Source: Sphingopyxis sp. JAI128
GTDB taxonomy: Bacteria > Pseudomonadota > Alphaproteobacteria > Sphingomonadales > Sphingomonadaceae
DNA: 64,000 bases
Assembly: GCF_014207235.1 (NCBI RefSeq)
Contig: NZ_JACHDA010000003.1
Coordinates: 496,001-560,000 of the forward strand
Reading direction: 5' to 3'
Shown: piece by piece, positions 1-8,915 of the stretch
How the letters are laid out: each line of letters starts with the position of its first letter
Position numbering within the stretch: position 1 is the stretch's first letter
Notes under the pieces: model-generated
What the model saw: only the letters and a program-made list of their open reading frames with translations
Databases searched by the model: none
Told to the model about the DNA's origin: nothing
Translations under genes and position numbers: made by a program

Positions 1-170
1 TGCCCGCGCGGTTCGAAGCACAGGCTCGTCCGGATCCAGTCAAACCGGTCGAGAAAATCCTGACGCCGCTCACCCATCGACCCGCCACGAACGAGCGGCG
101 CTCCGCCAGCGACCAGCCGGACCGGATTTCCGGCCGTATGGCCGTCGATGCAGAAGAATGTGTGGCGCAT
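1..170 (-). CDS. 4-hydroxyproline 2-epimerase, N-terminal part (cut by window edge)
   Basis: Only the first 56 residues are in the window; the gene continues off the left end. The start MRHTFFCIDGHTAGNPVRLV and the later FDWIRTSLCFEPRG are close to the amino terminus of Brucella-type 4-hydroxyproline epimerases of the proline racemase family. That family converts trans-4-hydroxy-L-proline to cis-4-hydroxy-D-proline. The usual Cys in HTCGNP is Ala here (residue 13). The catalytic cysteines lie further on, outside the window, so activity cannot be judged. The ATG at 170 lies 17 bases downstream of the neighbouring deaminase stop, after a GGGGG stretch, so the two are co-transcribed. A trans-3-hydroxyproline dehydratase of the same family is the alternative. 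Confidence 0.8.
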   Translation of the reverse strand, partial: MRHTFFCIDGHTAGNPVRLVAGGAPLVRGGSMGERRQDFLDRFDWIRTSLCFEPRG

Positions 171-187
171 GGATGTCCCCCGGCAGG

Positions 188-1102
188 TCAGGCCGCCAGT
201 TTGCTCGGCTGCGTCGCCGCGCATTGTTCGACCATCGCGATCACATCCTTGCGGCGCTGGCCGGCGAGCGGTAGACGCGGCAGGCGCACGCGTTCGGAGC
301 CGCGCCCCATGATCGTTTCGGCAAGCTTGATCGACTGGACGAGATCATGTTCGGCGTCGAGGTGGAGCAGGGGCATGAACCAGCGATAGATGGCCCGCGC
401 TTCGTCATATTTCCCCTCGTTAAAGGCCTCGACCAGGCGGACCGATTCGGTCGGGAAAGCGCTCGTCAGCCCCGAAACCCAGCCGCTGGCGCCGAGGAAC
501 AGGCCTTCGAGCGCGACATCGTCGAGCCCGGCCATCATCGTGTAGCGGTCACCGAAGCGGTTGAAGACGTCGGTGAAGCGGCGCGGATCGGGCGCGCTTT
601 CCTTGACTGCGACGATATTGGGCACGTCGCGCAGCGCTTCGAGCGTCGCGAAATCGACGTCGACGCGGTAGGCCGGGGGATTGTTGTAGAGCATGATCGG
701 CAGCGCGGTCGCCTCTGCCACCGCGCGGAAATGCGCCTGCAACTCTTCGGGCGTCGGTACATAGACCATCGCCGGGAGCAGCATGATCGCGTCGGCTCCC
801 AGTTTCTCGGCATCCTTCGCATATTGGACCGCGCGCGCGGTGGTCAATTCGGACACACCGGCAACGATGGGCACGCGGCCCGCGACCGACTCGACCGCGC
901 CCTTCAGCACATTGCGCTTCTCATCGGGTTCGAGCGAATTATTCTCGCCGCAGGTGCCGAGGATGATCAGCCCCGTAACGCCGTCGTCAACGAGCGCGCT
1001 CTGCACGCGCTGGGTTGCATCATAATCGACCGAAAGATCTTCGGCGAATTGGGTGGTAGCTGCGGGATATACGCCTTCCCACAGTGTCCTTATCACGCTC
1101 AT
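188..1102 (-). CDS. DapA-family lyase, likely 1-pyrroline-4-hydroxy-2-carboxylate deaminase
   Basis: This 304-residue protein is a class I Schiff-base aldolase/lyase of the dihydrodipicolinate synthase family. The Schiff-base lysine is probably Lys167 (VAVKES) and the partner tyrosine Tyr139 (MLYNNPP). The GTCGENNSL segment (49-57) is the substrate carboxylate-binding loop. In hydroxyproline catabolism a member of this family removes ammonia and water from pyrroline-4-hydroxy-2-carboxylate to give 2-oxoglutarate semialdehyde. Its position between a hydroxyproline epimerase and a DadA-like dehydrogenase makes that the best assignment; from sequence alone it could be another DapA-like enzyme. 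The ATG at 1102 has a strong GGAGG ribosome binding site 7 bases upstream. Confidence 0.85.
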   Translation of the reverse strand: MSVIRTLWEGVYPAATTQFAEDLSVDYDATQRVQSALVDDGVTGLIILGTCGENNSLEPDEKRNVLKGAVESVAGRVPIVAGVSELTTARAVQYAKDAEKLGADAIMLLPAMVYVPTPEELQAHFRAVAEATALPIMLYNNPPAYRVDVDFATLEALRDVPNIVAVKESAPDPRRFTDVFNRFGDRYTMMAGLDDVALEGLFLGASGWVSGLTSAFPTESVRLVEAFNEGKYDEARAIYRWFMPLLHLDAEHDLVQSIKLAETIMGRGSERVRLPRLPLAGQRRKDVIAMVEQCAATQPSKLAA

Positions 1103-1126
1103 CCATTACCTCCGTTGAAGCTTCGG

Positions 1127-1149
1127 ATCGTATACGGTATATGATACAA
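1127..1149. promoter_or_regulatory. Palindromic AT-rich operator/promoter between divergent hydroxyproline genes
   Basis: The 48-base gap between the deaminase (leftward) and FAD dehydrogenase (rightward) holds GTATAC followed by GTATATGATAC, an AT-rich dyad in a G+C-rich background. A similar CGTATAC-TATATAATATG block lies upstream of the GH127 gene near 4693. Such GTATAC-centred palindromes are typical of GntR-type repressors. The block ends 2 bases before the FAD dehydrogenase ATG and contains a TATGAT -10-like hexamer (1140-1145). The rightward message may therefore be leaderless. No regulator gene is visible in the window. Confidence 0.45.
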
Positions 1150-1150
1150 G

Positions 1151-2425
1151 ATGCCAAATGATTTTCCTTCGCACGCGTCCGATCCGCAAAATGCTGTCAT
1201 TATCGGCGGCGGCGTGATCGGCCTCGCTACCGCCATCGCGCTGCAAAGACGTGAGATCCCCACCATATTGATCGATTCGCCCCCGCTCGCCCCGGCGGCA
1301 TCATGGGGCAATGCCGGCCATATCGCCATCGAACAGATCGAACCGCTCGCGTCGCGCGCAACGATCCGGTCGATGCCGCGACGCCTGTTCTGGCGCGGCG
1401 GCGCGCTGTCGTTGCCGCTGCGGGATATCGCAGCGTGGCTGCCGTTTGCGCTGCGACTGGTCGTAGCGACGCGTCCGGTGCGATTCGCACGCGGCTGCGC
1501 GGCACTGTCCGACGCGATGGGCGATGCGATGGGTGCCTGGCGCCGGATACTCAGCGGAATCGGCGCCGCCGACCTGCTGATCGAGGACGGCCATTATATA
1601 ATGTGGGAAAGCGCGGCGAGCGCGGCGCAGGGTCGCGCCCGCTGGGCCGCCGCGGATACCGGCTGCGCGTCGATGCGCGACGCGACCGCGGACGAACTCG
1701 AACGACTCGCGACGCTGACCTCAGCGCCGGTTGCCGGCGCGGTGCATATCGCGGGGTCGGGGCAGATCGCCGACCTCGATGCGCTCGGCGCCGCGATGCG
1801 CGCGGGCTTCGACGCCGCCGGTGGCATACGAATCGAGGCGCGGATCGACCGGCTGGTGGTCGAGGACGGCCGCGCCATCGCCATCGCCGCCGACGGCGCG
1901 CGCTATGCCGCCGACGCGATGATCGTCGCGGGCGGCGCGGCGTCGGGGCCGCTGCTCGAAATGATCGGGCATCGCGTGCCGATCATCGCCGAACGCGGCT
2001 ATCATATCCAGTCGGCCGAGACCGGCTGGCCGCGCGACATGCCGCCGGTGGTGTTCGAGGACCGGTCGATGATCGTCACCCGCTTCCGTTCAGGGCTGCG
2101 CGCGGCAAGCTTCGTCGAATTCGGCCGCAGCGCGAGCCCCGCCGATCCGCGCAAATGGGCGCGGCTGCGCCGCCATGTCGCCGCGCTCGGCCTGTCCTTC
2201 GCGCTGCCCGGTGCCGAGTGGATGGGCGCGCGGCCGACGCTGCCCGACTATCTTCCCGCGATCGGACAAAGCGGCCGCGCGGCGAACCTCTACTACGCAT
2301 TCGGGCACCAACATCTCGGCCTGACCCTCGCACCGACGACGGGCGATGCCATCGCCGCGCTCGTCGCCGGCGAAGCGCCGCCTTTCGACCTTGCCCCCTT
2401 TGACCTCAACCGTTTCGGAGCCTGA
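1151..2425 (+). CDS. DadA-type FAD oxidoreductase, likely D-hydroxyproline dehydrogenase
   Basis: The 424-residue protein belongs to the D-amino-acid oxidase/DadA family. A Rossmann FAD-binding motif (GGGVIG, residues 19-24) follows a short polar extension. The C-terminal AFGHQHLGLTLAPTTG segment is the second FAD-contact motif of this family. In the hydroxyproline pathway it would oxidise cis-4-hydroxy-D-proline to pyrroline-4-hydroxy-2-carboxylate, the substrate of the divergent DapA-like enzyme. The substrate is inferred from neighbours; other D-amino acids are possible. There is no clear Shine-Dalgarno before the ATG, which directly follows the palindrome, so a leaderless message is likely. 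The M24 peptidase follows after one base. Confidence 0.82.
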   Translation: MPNDFPSHASDPQNAVIIGGGVIGLATAIALQRREIPTILIDSPPLAPAASWGNAGHIAIEQIEPLASRATIRSMPRRLFWRGGALSLPLRDIAAWLPFALRLVVATRPVRFARGCAALSDAMGDAMGAWRRILSGIGAADLLIEDGHYIMWESAASAAQGRARWAAADTGCASMRDATADELERLATLTSAPVAGAVHIAGSGQIADLDALGAAMRAGFDAAGGIRIEARIDRLVVEDGRAIAIAADGARYAADAMIVAGGAASGPLLEMIGHRVPIIAERGYHIQSAETGWPRDMPPVVFEDRSMIVTRFRSGLRAASFVEFGRSASPADPRKWARLRRHVAALGLSFALPGAEWMGARPTLPDYLPAIGQSGRAANLYYAFGHQHLGLTLAPTTGDAIAALVAGEAPPFDLAPFDLNRFGA

Positions 2426-2426
2426 C

Positions 2427-3629
2427 ATGACCAGCGGAATTGGCGGATCAACCGCCGCACAGGAACTTGCCGCCATCGCCCCCTGGGCGGACCGCGCGGC
2501 GCCGATCGCCACCACCGAGCGCGAGGCGCGGATCGAAAAGGCGCGGCGGCTGATGCGCGCGAACCGCGCCGACGCGCTGCTGATCGGCGCGGGGGCGAGC
2601 CTGCGCTATTTCGCCGGCATCCCGTGGGGCGCGAGCGAACGACTCGTCGCGATGCTGCTCCCCATGTGCGGCAAGCCAATCGTCATCGCGCCCGCGTTTG
2701 AACTCGGCACGCTCGAAGCCGACCTCGAGGTCGAGGTCGAGCTGCGCCTGTGGGAAGAGGATGAAAGCCCGTCGGATCTCGTTGTCGGTGCGCTGCGCGA
2801 GATCGGCGCGACGCGGCTCGCGATCGATCCCGCGATGGCGTTCCTCTTCGTCGACCGCATCCGCCGCGCCGGGCCGTCGCTCGACCTTGTCGATGGCAGC
2901 CCGATCGTCGACGGCTGCCGGACGTACAAATCGGCTGCCGAGCTGGCCCTTCTCCAGCAGGCGAAATCGATGACGCTCGAAGTGCATCGACGCGCCGCGC
3001 GCATCCTGACTCCCGGGATTCGCGCGAGCGAGGTCACGCGCTTTCTGGACGAAGCGCACCGCAAGATCGGGGCATCGGGCGGCAACAGCTTCTGCATCGT
3101 CCAGTTCGGCCGCGCGACAGCCTTCCCGCACGGGCTTCCCGGCGATGCGGCGCTGCAGGAAGGCGACGTCGTGCTGATCGATGTCGGCTGCGTCATCGAA
3201 GGCTATCATTCCGATATCACGCGCACCTATGTCTTCGGGGATGCGACCGACGAACAGCGGCGCGTCTGGGCGCTCGAAAAGGAGGCGCAGGCGGCCGCCT
3301 TCGACGCTGCACGCCCCGGCTTGCCGTGCGAGGCGGTCGACGCGGCGGCGCGCGCGGTGCTCGAAGAGGCGGGGTTCGGTCCCGATTACCGCCTGCCCGG
3401 CCTGCCGCACCGCACCGGCCACGGCATCGGCCTGTCGATCCACGAACCAGCCTATCTGGTGCGCGGCGACACGACCCCGCTCGCGCCCGGCATGTGCTTT
3501 TCCAACGAGCCGATGATCGTCATCCCCGACCGCTTCGGTATCCGGCTGGAGGATCATTTCTACATGGCCGAGGATGGCCCGCGCTGGTTCACCGAACCCT
3601 CTACCGCGATCGACCGGCCGTTCGGCTAG
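2427..3629 (+). CDS. M24 family metallopeptidase (Xaa-Pro dipeptidase type)
   Basis: This 400-residue protein has a creatinase-like N-terminal domain (about 30-165) and a pita-bread catalytic domain. All five metal ligands of M24 can be seen: Asp252 (LIDVG), Asp263 (YHSD), His332 (GHGIG), Glu361 (SNEP) and Glu375 (RLED). Such enzymes split dipeptides with a C-terminal proline or hydroxyproline. No signal peptide is seen, so it should be cytoplasmic and could free hydroxyproline from imported peptides for the adjacent catabolic enzymes. The ATG at 2427 follows the FAD dehydrogenase stop by one base with GGAG 7 bases upstream. Its stop overlaps that of the convergent reductase gene. Confidence 0.88.
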   Translation: MTSGIGGSTAAQELAAIAPWADRAAPIATTEREARIEKARRLMRANRADALLIGAGASLRYFAGIPWGASERLVAMLLPMCGKPIVIAPAFELGTLEADLEVEVELRLWEEDESPSDLVVGALREIGATRLAIDPAMAFLFVDRIRRAGPSLDLVDGSPIVDGCRTYKSAAELALLQQAKSMTLEVHRRAARILTPGIRASEVTRFLDEAHRKIGASGGNSFCIVQFGRATAFPHGLPGDAALQEGDVVLIDVGCVIEGYHSDITRTYVFGDATDEQRRVWALEKEAQAAAFDAARPGLPCEAVDAAARAVLEEAGFGPDYRLPGLPHRTGHGIGLSIHEPAYLVRGDTTPLAPGMCFSNEPMIVIPDRFGIRLEDHFYMAEDGPRWFTEPSTAIDRPFG

Positions 3630-4642
3630 CCAAGCAGCGCCTGCACATCCTCATAGAGCCGGCGCGTCACCTGCACGCCGTTCGCGAGGCTGCGCGCGCG
3701 CGCATCGAAACGGCGTAGCGACGGCAGCCGCGCGCCCTGCCCGACGATCGCGTCGAACACCGCCTCGGCGCGTTCGATATGCTGCGCCGCCTCGGCGCCG
3801 AGGAAGCCCGCAGGATCAATCGCGAGAATGAACTCGCCGCCGATCGGCGACGAGCCCGCGCCGTCGTCGAGCGCGATCGACTCGGCGCTGGTGAGGTCGC
3901 CGATCAGCGGGCCCGCGATCAGTTCGACCATCGTCGCGAGCGCCGAACCCTTGTGCCCGCCAAAAGTCAGCATCGCGCCGTCGAGCGCCGCCCTCGCATC
4001 GGTCGTAGGGCGTCCCGCGGCATCGATTCCCCAGCCTTCGGGGATCGGTTTGCCCGCGCGGCGGTGGAGTTCGATCTCGCCGCGCGCGACCGCGCTCGTC
4101 GCGAAATCGAAGACATAGGGATAGGCGCCCGGGCGCGGCCAGCCAAAGGCAATGGGGTTCGTCCCGAACAAGGGCTTGGTGCCCCCGGCGGGGGCGACCC
4201 ACGCATGGCTGGGGGTGCAGGCGAAGGCGACGAGTCCCGCGGCGGCGACCGCCTCGACCTCGGGCCAGAGCGCGGCGAAATGGACGCAATGGTTGATGCC
4301 GAGCGCGGCGATGCCGTTCGTGCGCGCCTTGTCGACCAGCATCGGCAGGCCCCGTGCGAAGGCGGCCTGCGCGAACCCCCCGCCCGCATCGACGCGTAAC
4401 AATGCCGGCGCGATATCGTGGACGACCGGCACGGCGTCCTTCACCACCTTGCCCGTCTTCAGCGTGTTCGCGCAGACAAGCAGACGATAGATGCCGTGGC
4501 TCGCGCACTCGTCGCGTTCGCCGGCTACGATCGTCGCGGTCACCGCCTCGACATGCTGGGGCGCGAGGCCGTGATGCGACAGGATGTCGCGCGACAACGC
4601 CGCCACCTCGTCCAGCGAAAGCCTGATATATTCGTCGTTCAT
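3626..4642 (-). CDS. Ldh2/malate dehydrogenase-family NAD(P) oxidoreductase
   Basis: A 338-residue member of the YlbC/Ldh2 family, which includes malate, ureidoglycolate and delta1-piperideine/pyrroline-2-carboxylate reductases. Typical motifs are GTNPIAFGWP, FDFATS and FGGHKGSAL. In hydroxyproline loci this family often reduces delta1-pyrroline-2-carboxylate (from trans-3-hydroxyproline) to L-proline, and that is the most economical role here, though not proven. The start at 4642 (MNDEYIRLSL) has a GAAAGA upstream; an in-frame ATG at 4678 is the alternative. The gene is convergent with the M24 gene and divergent from GH127, sharing the operator-like palindrome. Confidence 0.8.
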   Translation of the reverse strand: MNDEYIRLSLDEVAALSRDILSHHGLAPQHVEAVTATIVAGERDECASHGIYRLLVCANTLKTGKVVKDAVPVVHDIAPALLRVDAGGGFAQAAFARGLPMLVDKARTNGIAALGINHCVHFAALWPEVEAVAAAGLVAFACTPSHAWVAPAGGTKPLFGTNPIAFGWPRPGAYPYVFDFATSAVARGEIELHRRAGKPIPEGWGIDAAGRPTTDARAALDGAMLTFGGHKGSALATMVELIAGPLIGDLTSAESIALDDGAGSSPIGGEFILAIDPAGFLGAEAAQHIERAEAVFDAIVGQGARLPSLRRFDARARSLANGVQVTRRLYEDVQALLG

Positions 4643-4690
4643 CGATCGTCTTTCGGCAAATTTCCCGTCGGCCTGCATCGCCGCTTGTAA

Positions 4691-4710
4691 TTCGTATACT
4701 ATATAATATG
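4691..4710. promoter_or_regulatory. Second AT-rich operator with consensus -10 box before GH127
   Basis: TTCGTATACTATATAATATG lies between the divergent reductase and GH127 genes. It repeats the CGTATAC core and TATAT half seen at 1130-1144. It includes a perfect TATAAT hexamer (4702-4707) that would start a rightward transcript near 4714, about 30 bases before the GH127 start. A shared repressor acting on both divergent promoters is the simple reading. Confidence 0.45.
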
Positions 4711-4743
4711 CTGGCATCAAGGCGGGCGCAGATTCAGGGGAGC

Positions 4744-7122
4744 ATGATGCATCACAGGCCGATCGATCGCCGTACCCTGCTCGCGGGCACCGCGTCACTG
4801 GCGCTTGTCCCCCTATTCGCGCGTGCCGCGCTGCTCGGAAGGACCGCCTTCGCCCGCGCGGCGCCGCTGCCGCTGTCGGCGGTGCGGCTGCTCGAATCGC
4901 CGTTTCTGGATGCGGTGGAAGCCAATCGCAGCTATCTCCACGCGCTCGAACCCGACCGGCTGCTCCATAATTTCCGAACCAGCGCGGGGCTTGCGCCGAA
5001 GGGCGCGGTCTATGGCGGGTGGGAAAGCGACACGATCGCCGGACACAGTCTCGGCCATTACCTGACCGCGCTGTCGCTGATGTACGCCCAGACGGGCGAT
5101 ACCGAATGCAAGCGCCGCGCCGACTATATCGTGAGCGAACTCGCAGCGGCGCAGGCGGCGCACGGCGACGGCTATGTCGCGGGCTTCACACGCAAGCGTG
5201 GCGATATCGTCGAGGACGGCAAGCTCCTCTTCGCCGAGTTGAAGCGAGGCGACATTCGTTCGATGGGGTTCGACCTCAACGGATGCTGGGTCCCCTTCTA
5301 TAATTGGCATAAATTATTCGCCGGCCTGTTCGATGCCACAACGCTGTGCGGCAATGAAAAGGCACTGCCCGTCGCGGTCGCGCTCGGCGCCTATATCGAC
5401 GATGTGTTCGCCGCGCTGGACGACGATCAGGTCCAGCAGGTGCTCGATTGCGAGCATGGCGGCATCAACGAAAGCTTTGCCGAACTCCACGCGCGCACGA
5501 AAGACCCGCGCTGGCTGCGCCTTGCCGAACGGCTGCGTCATCGCAAAGTGCTGGACCCGCTGAGCGAGGGCCGGGACGCGCTGCCGTGGATCCATGCCAA
5601 TACGCAAATCCCCAAGGTCATCGGGCTCGCGCGGCTGCACGAGCTGACCGGCAAGCCGGGCGATGCCGACGCGGCGCGCTTCTTCTGGGAAACGGTCGTC
5701 CGGGACTATAGCTACGTCATCGGCGGCAATGCCGACCGCGAATATTTCCCCGCGCCGCGAACGATATCGAAACATATCACCGAACAGACGTGCGAGAGTT
5801 GCAACAGCTATAATATGCTCAAGCTCACCCGCCACCTCTATGGCTGGCGGCCCGATGCGCGGATGTTCGATTATTATGAGCGCGCGCATACCAACCACAT
5901 CCTCGCACATCAGGACCCGGCGACGGGCATGTTCGCCTATATGGTGCCGCTGATGTCGGGGTCGGCGCGCGAATTTTCGAAACCCTTCGACGATTTCTGG
6001 TGCTGCGTCGGGTCGGGGATGGAAAGCCATGCCAAACATGGCGATTCGGTGTGGTGGCAGAGCGGCGACACTTTGCTGGTCAATCTCTACATCGCCTCGA
6101 CGGCCGATTGGGCGGAACAGGGCGCCGGGTTCCGGATGGAGACCGCCTACCCCTTCGGCGAGCGGATCGACCTGACACTCGAAACGCTCGATCGCCCGCG
6201 CGATTTCGCACTAGCGCTGCGGATTCCGGGCTGGTGCGAGGGCGCGAGCCTGACGGTGAACGGCACGCCCATGCCGGCGGGCACCCCCGGCGATTATGCG
6301 GTGCTCCGCCGCCGCTGGACAAAGGGCGACCGTGTCGCGCTGACGCTGCCGATGCGGCTGCGCAGCGAAAGCACGAACGACGATGCATCGATCGTCGCGC
6401 TGCTCCACGGCCCGGTCGTGCTCGCCGCCGACCTCGGCCCCGCCGACCAGCCGTTCGAGGGACCCGCGCCCGCGCTCGTCGCCGCCGACCTGCTCGCCGG
6501 CTTCGCACCCGTCGATGCGGCGGCGGGGAAGTTCCGCACCATCGGCATCGCGCGCCCCGCTGACCTGCATTTCGCGCCCTTCTTCCAGCAGCGCGACCGC
6601 CGCACCGCGGTCTATTTCAGAAGTTTCGACGACGCCGGCTGGGCGCGCGAGCAGGTCGCCTTTGCCGCCGAGCAGGCGCGGCAGCGGGACCTCGCGCGCC
6701 GGTCGGTCGACGTGATGAACCTTGGCGAGATGCAGCCCGAGCGCGATCACGGGCTGACCGCGAAAAACAGCTATGCCGTCACCTATCGCGGACGCCACGG
6801 CCGCGACGCGCGCACCTTCGGTTTTTTCGAATATCGCGCAAAGATACGCCCGGGTCCGCTGGTGTTGCAGGCGACCTATTGGGGCGAGGAGCGCAACAAG
6901 CTGTTCGACATCCTGATCGACGGGACAAAAATCGCGACGCAGGCGCTCGACGGCGCGCACCCCGGCGATTTTTTTACCGTCGACTATCCGATCCCTGCCG
7001 ATCTGATCCAGGGCAAGGACAGCGTTCTCGTCCGCTTCCAGCCAGCCAATGACACGACACGCTGCGGCCCCGTCTTCGGCGTCCGCATCTTCACGCCCGC
7101 CTCGGCCGAAACGACGGCGTGA
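4744..7122 (+). CDS. Exported GH127 (DUF1680) beta-L-arabinofuranosidase
   Basis: A 792-residue glycoside hydrolase of the DUF1680/GH127 family. The amino terminus has a twin-arginine-like signal (DRRTLLAG, then a hydrophobic stretch ending near AFARA), so it acts outside the cytoplasm. The zinc/catalytic set of GH127 is visible: Glu351 and Cys353 in CESCNSYN, and Cys420-Cys421 in WCCVGSGMESH, the second pair holding the nucleophilic cysteine. A C-terminal beta-rich domain (about 640-785) follows the barrel. GH127 enzymes remove beta-L-arabinofuranose from hydroxyproline-linked arabino-oligosaccharides of plant extensins, which fits the neighbouring hydroxyproline genes. I chose 4744 because AGGGGAG precedes it; the in-frame ATG at 4708 lies inside the promoter palindrome. 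Confidence 0.9.
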   Translation: MMHHRPIDRRTLLAGTASLALVPLFARAALLGRTAFARAAPLPLSAVRLLESPFLDAVEANRSYLHALEPDRLLHNFRTSAGLAPKGAVYGGWESDTIAGHSLGHYLTALSLMYAQTGDTECKRRADYIVSELAAAQAAHGDGYVAGFTRKRGDIVEDGKLLFAELKRGDIRSMGFDLNGCWVPFYNWHKLFAGLFDATTLCGNEKALPVAVALGAYIDDVFAALDDDQVQQVLDCEHGGINESFAELHARTKDPRWLRLAERLRHRKVLDPLSEGRDALPWIHANTQIPKVIGLARLHELTGKPGDADAARFFWETVVRDYSYVIGGNADREYFPAPRTISKHITEQTCESCNSYNMLKLTRHLYGWRPDARMFDYYERAHTNHILAHQDPATGMFAYMVPLMSGSAREFSKPFDDFWCCVGSGMESHAKHGDSVWWQSGDTLLVNLYIASTADWAEQGAGFRMETAYPFGERIDLTLETLDRPRDFALALRIPGWCEGASLTVNGTPMPAGTPGDYAVLRRRWTKGDRVALTLPMRLRSESTNDDASIVALLHGPVVLAADLGPADQPFEGPAPALVAADLLAGFAPVDAAAGKFRTIGIARPADLHFAPFFQQRDRRTAVYFRSFDDAGWAREQVAFAAEQARQRDLARRSVDVMNLGEMQPERDHGLTAKNSYAVTYRGRHGRDARTFGFFEYRAKIRPGPLVLQATYWGEERNKLFDILIDGTKIATQALDGAHPGDFFTVDYPIPADLIQGKDSVLVRFQPANDTTRCGPVFGVRIFTPASAETTA

Positions 7123-7158
7123 CGCTAGGATATCCGCCAAGAACAAGGGGTCGCAAAA

Positions 7159-8892
7159 ATGAACAGACGCTATCGATTGCTCGTCACGCTCGGGCTGATG
7201 CTCGCCGCCCTCCCGCAGCCCGCCGCCGCCCAGTCGGCCGACGCACAGCTGAAGACGCTCTATGACGCCGAATGGCAGTGGCGCACCAAGGAGCTCGCGC
7301 TCGACCCCGACGGCGAACGCGAGGGCAGCGACCGGATGCCGCGCGTCGATGCCGCGAGTCAGGCGCGCCGTGCCGCCTATTGGACCAAGGCGCTTGCCGA
7401 GCTCAACAAGATCCCCTTCGACCAACTGTCGCCCGAAGAGCGGATCAACGCCGAGGTGTTCAAGACCGCGCTTGAGGAATTTGCCGTCGAACAGACATAT
7501 CGCGAGTTCGAAGATCCCTTTGGTTTCTGGACCTGGATCGCCCCGCGCGGCGGACTGCCGAATGCGCAGGCCTATCGCAATTATATCAAGCGGCTGGGCG
7601 ACATGCCGCGCTATATCGACGAACAGATCGTCAACATGCGCGCCGGCCTGAAGCGCGGCTTCACCAAGCCGCAAGTCTCGCTCGCCGGCCGCGACGCCCC
7701 GATCGCGCCGCTGGCGGAGGCGGACGTCGACAAGAATCCGCTGTTCGTCACCTTCGCGGCGATCCCCGGCAATATCTCCGAAAGCGAACGCGCCGCGCTG
7801 GTTGCCGAGGGCCGCGCTGCGGTCGCCGCCGCGGCGCCCGCCTTTGCCAGGCTGCGCGCCTTCGTGCGCGACGACTATATCCCGAACGCGCGCACCGCGA
7901 TCGCGGGCGAGGCGTTGCCCGACGGCAAGGCCTATTATGCCGCGAAAATCCGCCAATATACGACGCTTGACCTGACTCCCGAGCAGATCCACGCTATCGG
8001 GCTGAAGGAAGTGGCGAGGATCGACGCCGACATGCAGGCGACGATGAAAGAAGCGGGCTGGACGGGGGATTTTGCCGGCTTCCTGCATTTCCTGAAGACC
8101 GATCCGCAGTTCACTGCCAAGACGCCGTACGAACTGATGGCGAAGTCGGCCTATATCGCGAACCGGATCAACGGCCAGCTCAAATTCCTCGTCGGGCGCC
8201 TGCCGCGCTACCGCTTCACGATCCGCCAGACGCCCGACAATATCGCGCCCTTCGCCACGGGGGGCAACGGCGGGCTCGAAAGCTGCCTGATGAACACCTA
8301 CAATCTGCCGGCGCGGCCGCTTTACACGATCCCGCCGCTGACCGCGCACGAATGCGCGCCGGGGCATAGTTTTCAGGCCGCGCTCGCATTGGAGGCGCCC
8401 GACCGGCCGCAGATCCGCCGCACCACCTATTTTTCGGGCTACGGCGAAGGCTGGGGGCTCTACACCGAATGGCTCGGCATCCAGATGGGGATTTACGAGA
8501 CGCCTTACGATGAGTTCGGGCGCGAAACATACGAGATGTGGCGCGCCGCGCGGCTGGTCGTGGACACCGGGCTGCACCACAAAGGTTGGACGCGCCAGCA
8601 GGCGCTCGATTATATGAAGGCGCACACCGCCCTGTCCGATCATGAAATCACGATCGAGGTCGACCGCTACATCAACGATCCGGGGCAGGCGCTCGCCTAC
8701 AAGCTCGGCGAGATGCTGATCCGCCGCAAGCGCGCCGAGGCCGAGGCCAGGCTCGGCGCGAATTTCGACCAGCGCTGGTTCCATGACACGCTGCTCGGGC
8801 TGGGCTCGGTGCCGCTGCCGACGCTCGAACGCGTGCTCGACGAGTGGATCGCGGGCGGTGGCAAGAACCCCTATCCCGAAACCGCGGCCTGA
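7159..8892 (+). CDS. Exported DUF885 family metallopeptidase, copy 1
   Basis: The 577-residue protein starts with a Sec signal peptide (MNRRYRLLVTLGLMLAAL, cleavage after AAAQ) and is therefore periplasmic or secreted. It carries the DUF885 zinc motif HECAPGH (His397, Glu398, His403). Further on is YGEGWGLYTEWLG (Glu430, Glu437), where a third ligand is expected. The substrate of DUF885 enzymes is poorly known, but members are peptidases. The neighbouring gene is a close paralogue, and the pair directly follows GH127 by 36 bases, suggesting one operon. A role in trimming (hydroxy)proline-rich peptides is inference. Confidence 0.85.
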   Translation: MNRRYRLLVTLGLMLAALPQPAAAQSADAQLKTLYDAEWQWRTKELALDPDGEREGSDRMPRVDAASQARRAAYWTKALAELNKIPFDQLSPEERINAEVFKTALEEFAVEQTYREFEDPFGFWTWIAPRGGLPNAQAYRNYIKRLGDMPRYIDEQIVNMRAGLKRGFTKPQVSLAGRDAPIAPLAEADVDKNPLFVTFAAIPGNISESERAALVAEGRAAVAAAAPAFARLRAFVRDDYIPNARTAIAGEALPDGKAYYAAKIRQYTTLDLTPEQIHAIGLKEVARIDADMQATMKEAGWTGDFAGFLHFLKTDPQFTAKTPYELMAKSAYIANRINGQLKFLVGRLPRYRFTIRQTPDNIAPFATGGNGGLESCLMNTYNLPARPLYTIPPLTAHECAPGHSFQAALALEAPDRPQIRRTTYFSGYGEGWGLYTEWLGIQMGIYETPYDEFGRETYEMWRAARLVVDTGLHHKGWTRQQALDYMKAHTALSDHEITIEVDRYINDPGQALAYKLGEMLIRRKRAEAEARLGANFDQRWFHDTLLGLGSVPLPTLERVLDEWIAGGGKNPYPETAA

Positions 8893-8915
8893 TTTTTCCG
8901 ACGAGGAGATAAATA

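Noticed and set aside
4708-4743. Earlier ATG for the GH127 gene
   Set aside because: It lies inside the promoter palindrome and after the -10 box, has no ribosome site, and the twin-arginine signal starts at 4744.
6211-8784. 857-codon open frame on the minus strand opposite GH127 and the first DUF885 gene
   Set aside because: It is antisense to two genes with intact family motifs, has no recognisable domain of its own and shows the Arg/Gly/Glu-rich composition of a shadow frame in G+C-rich DNA.
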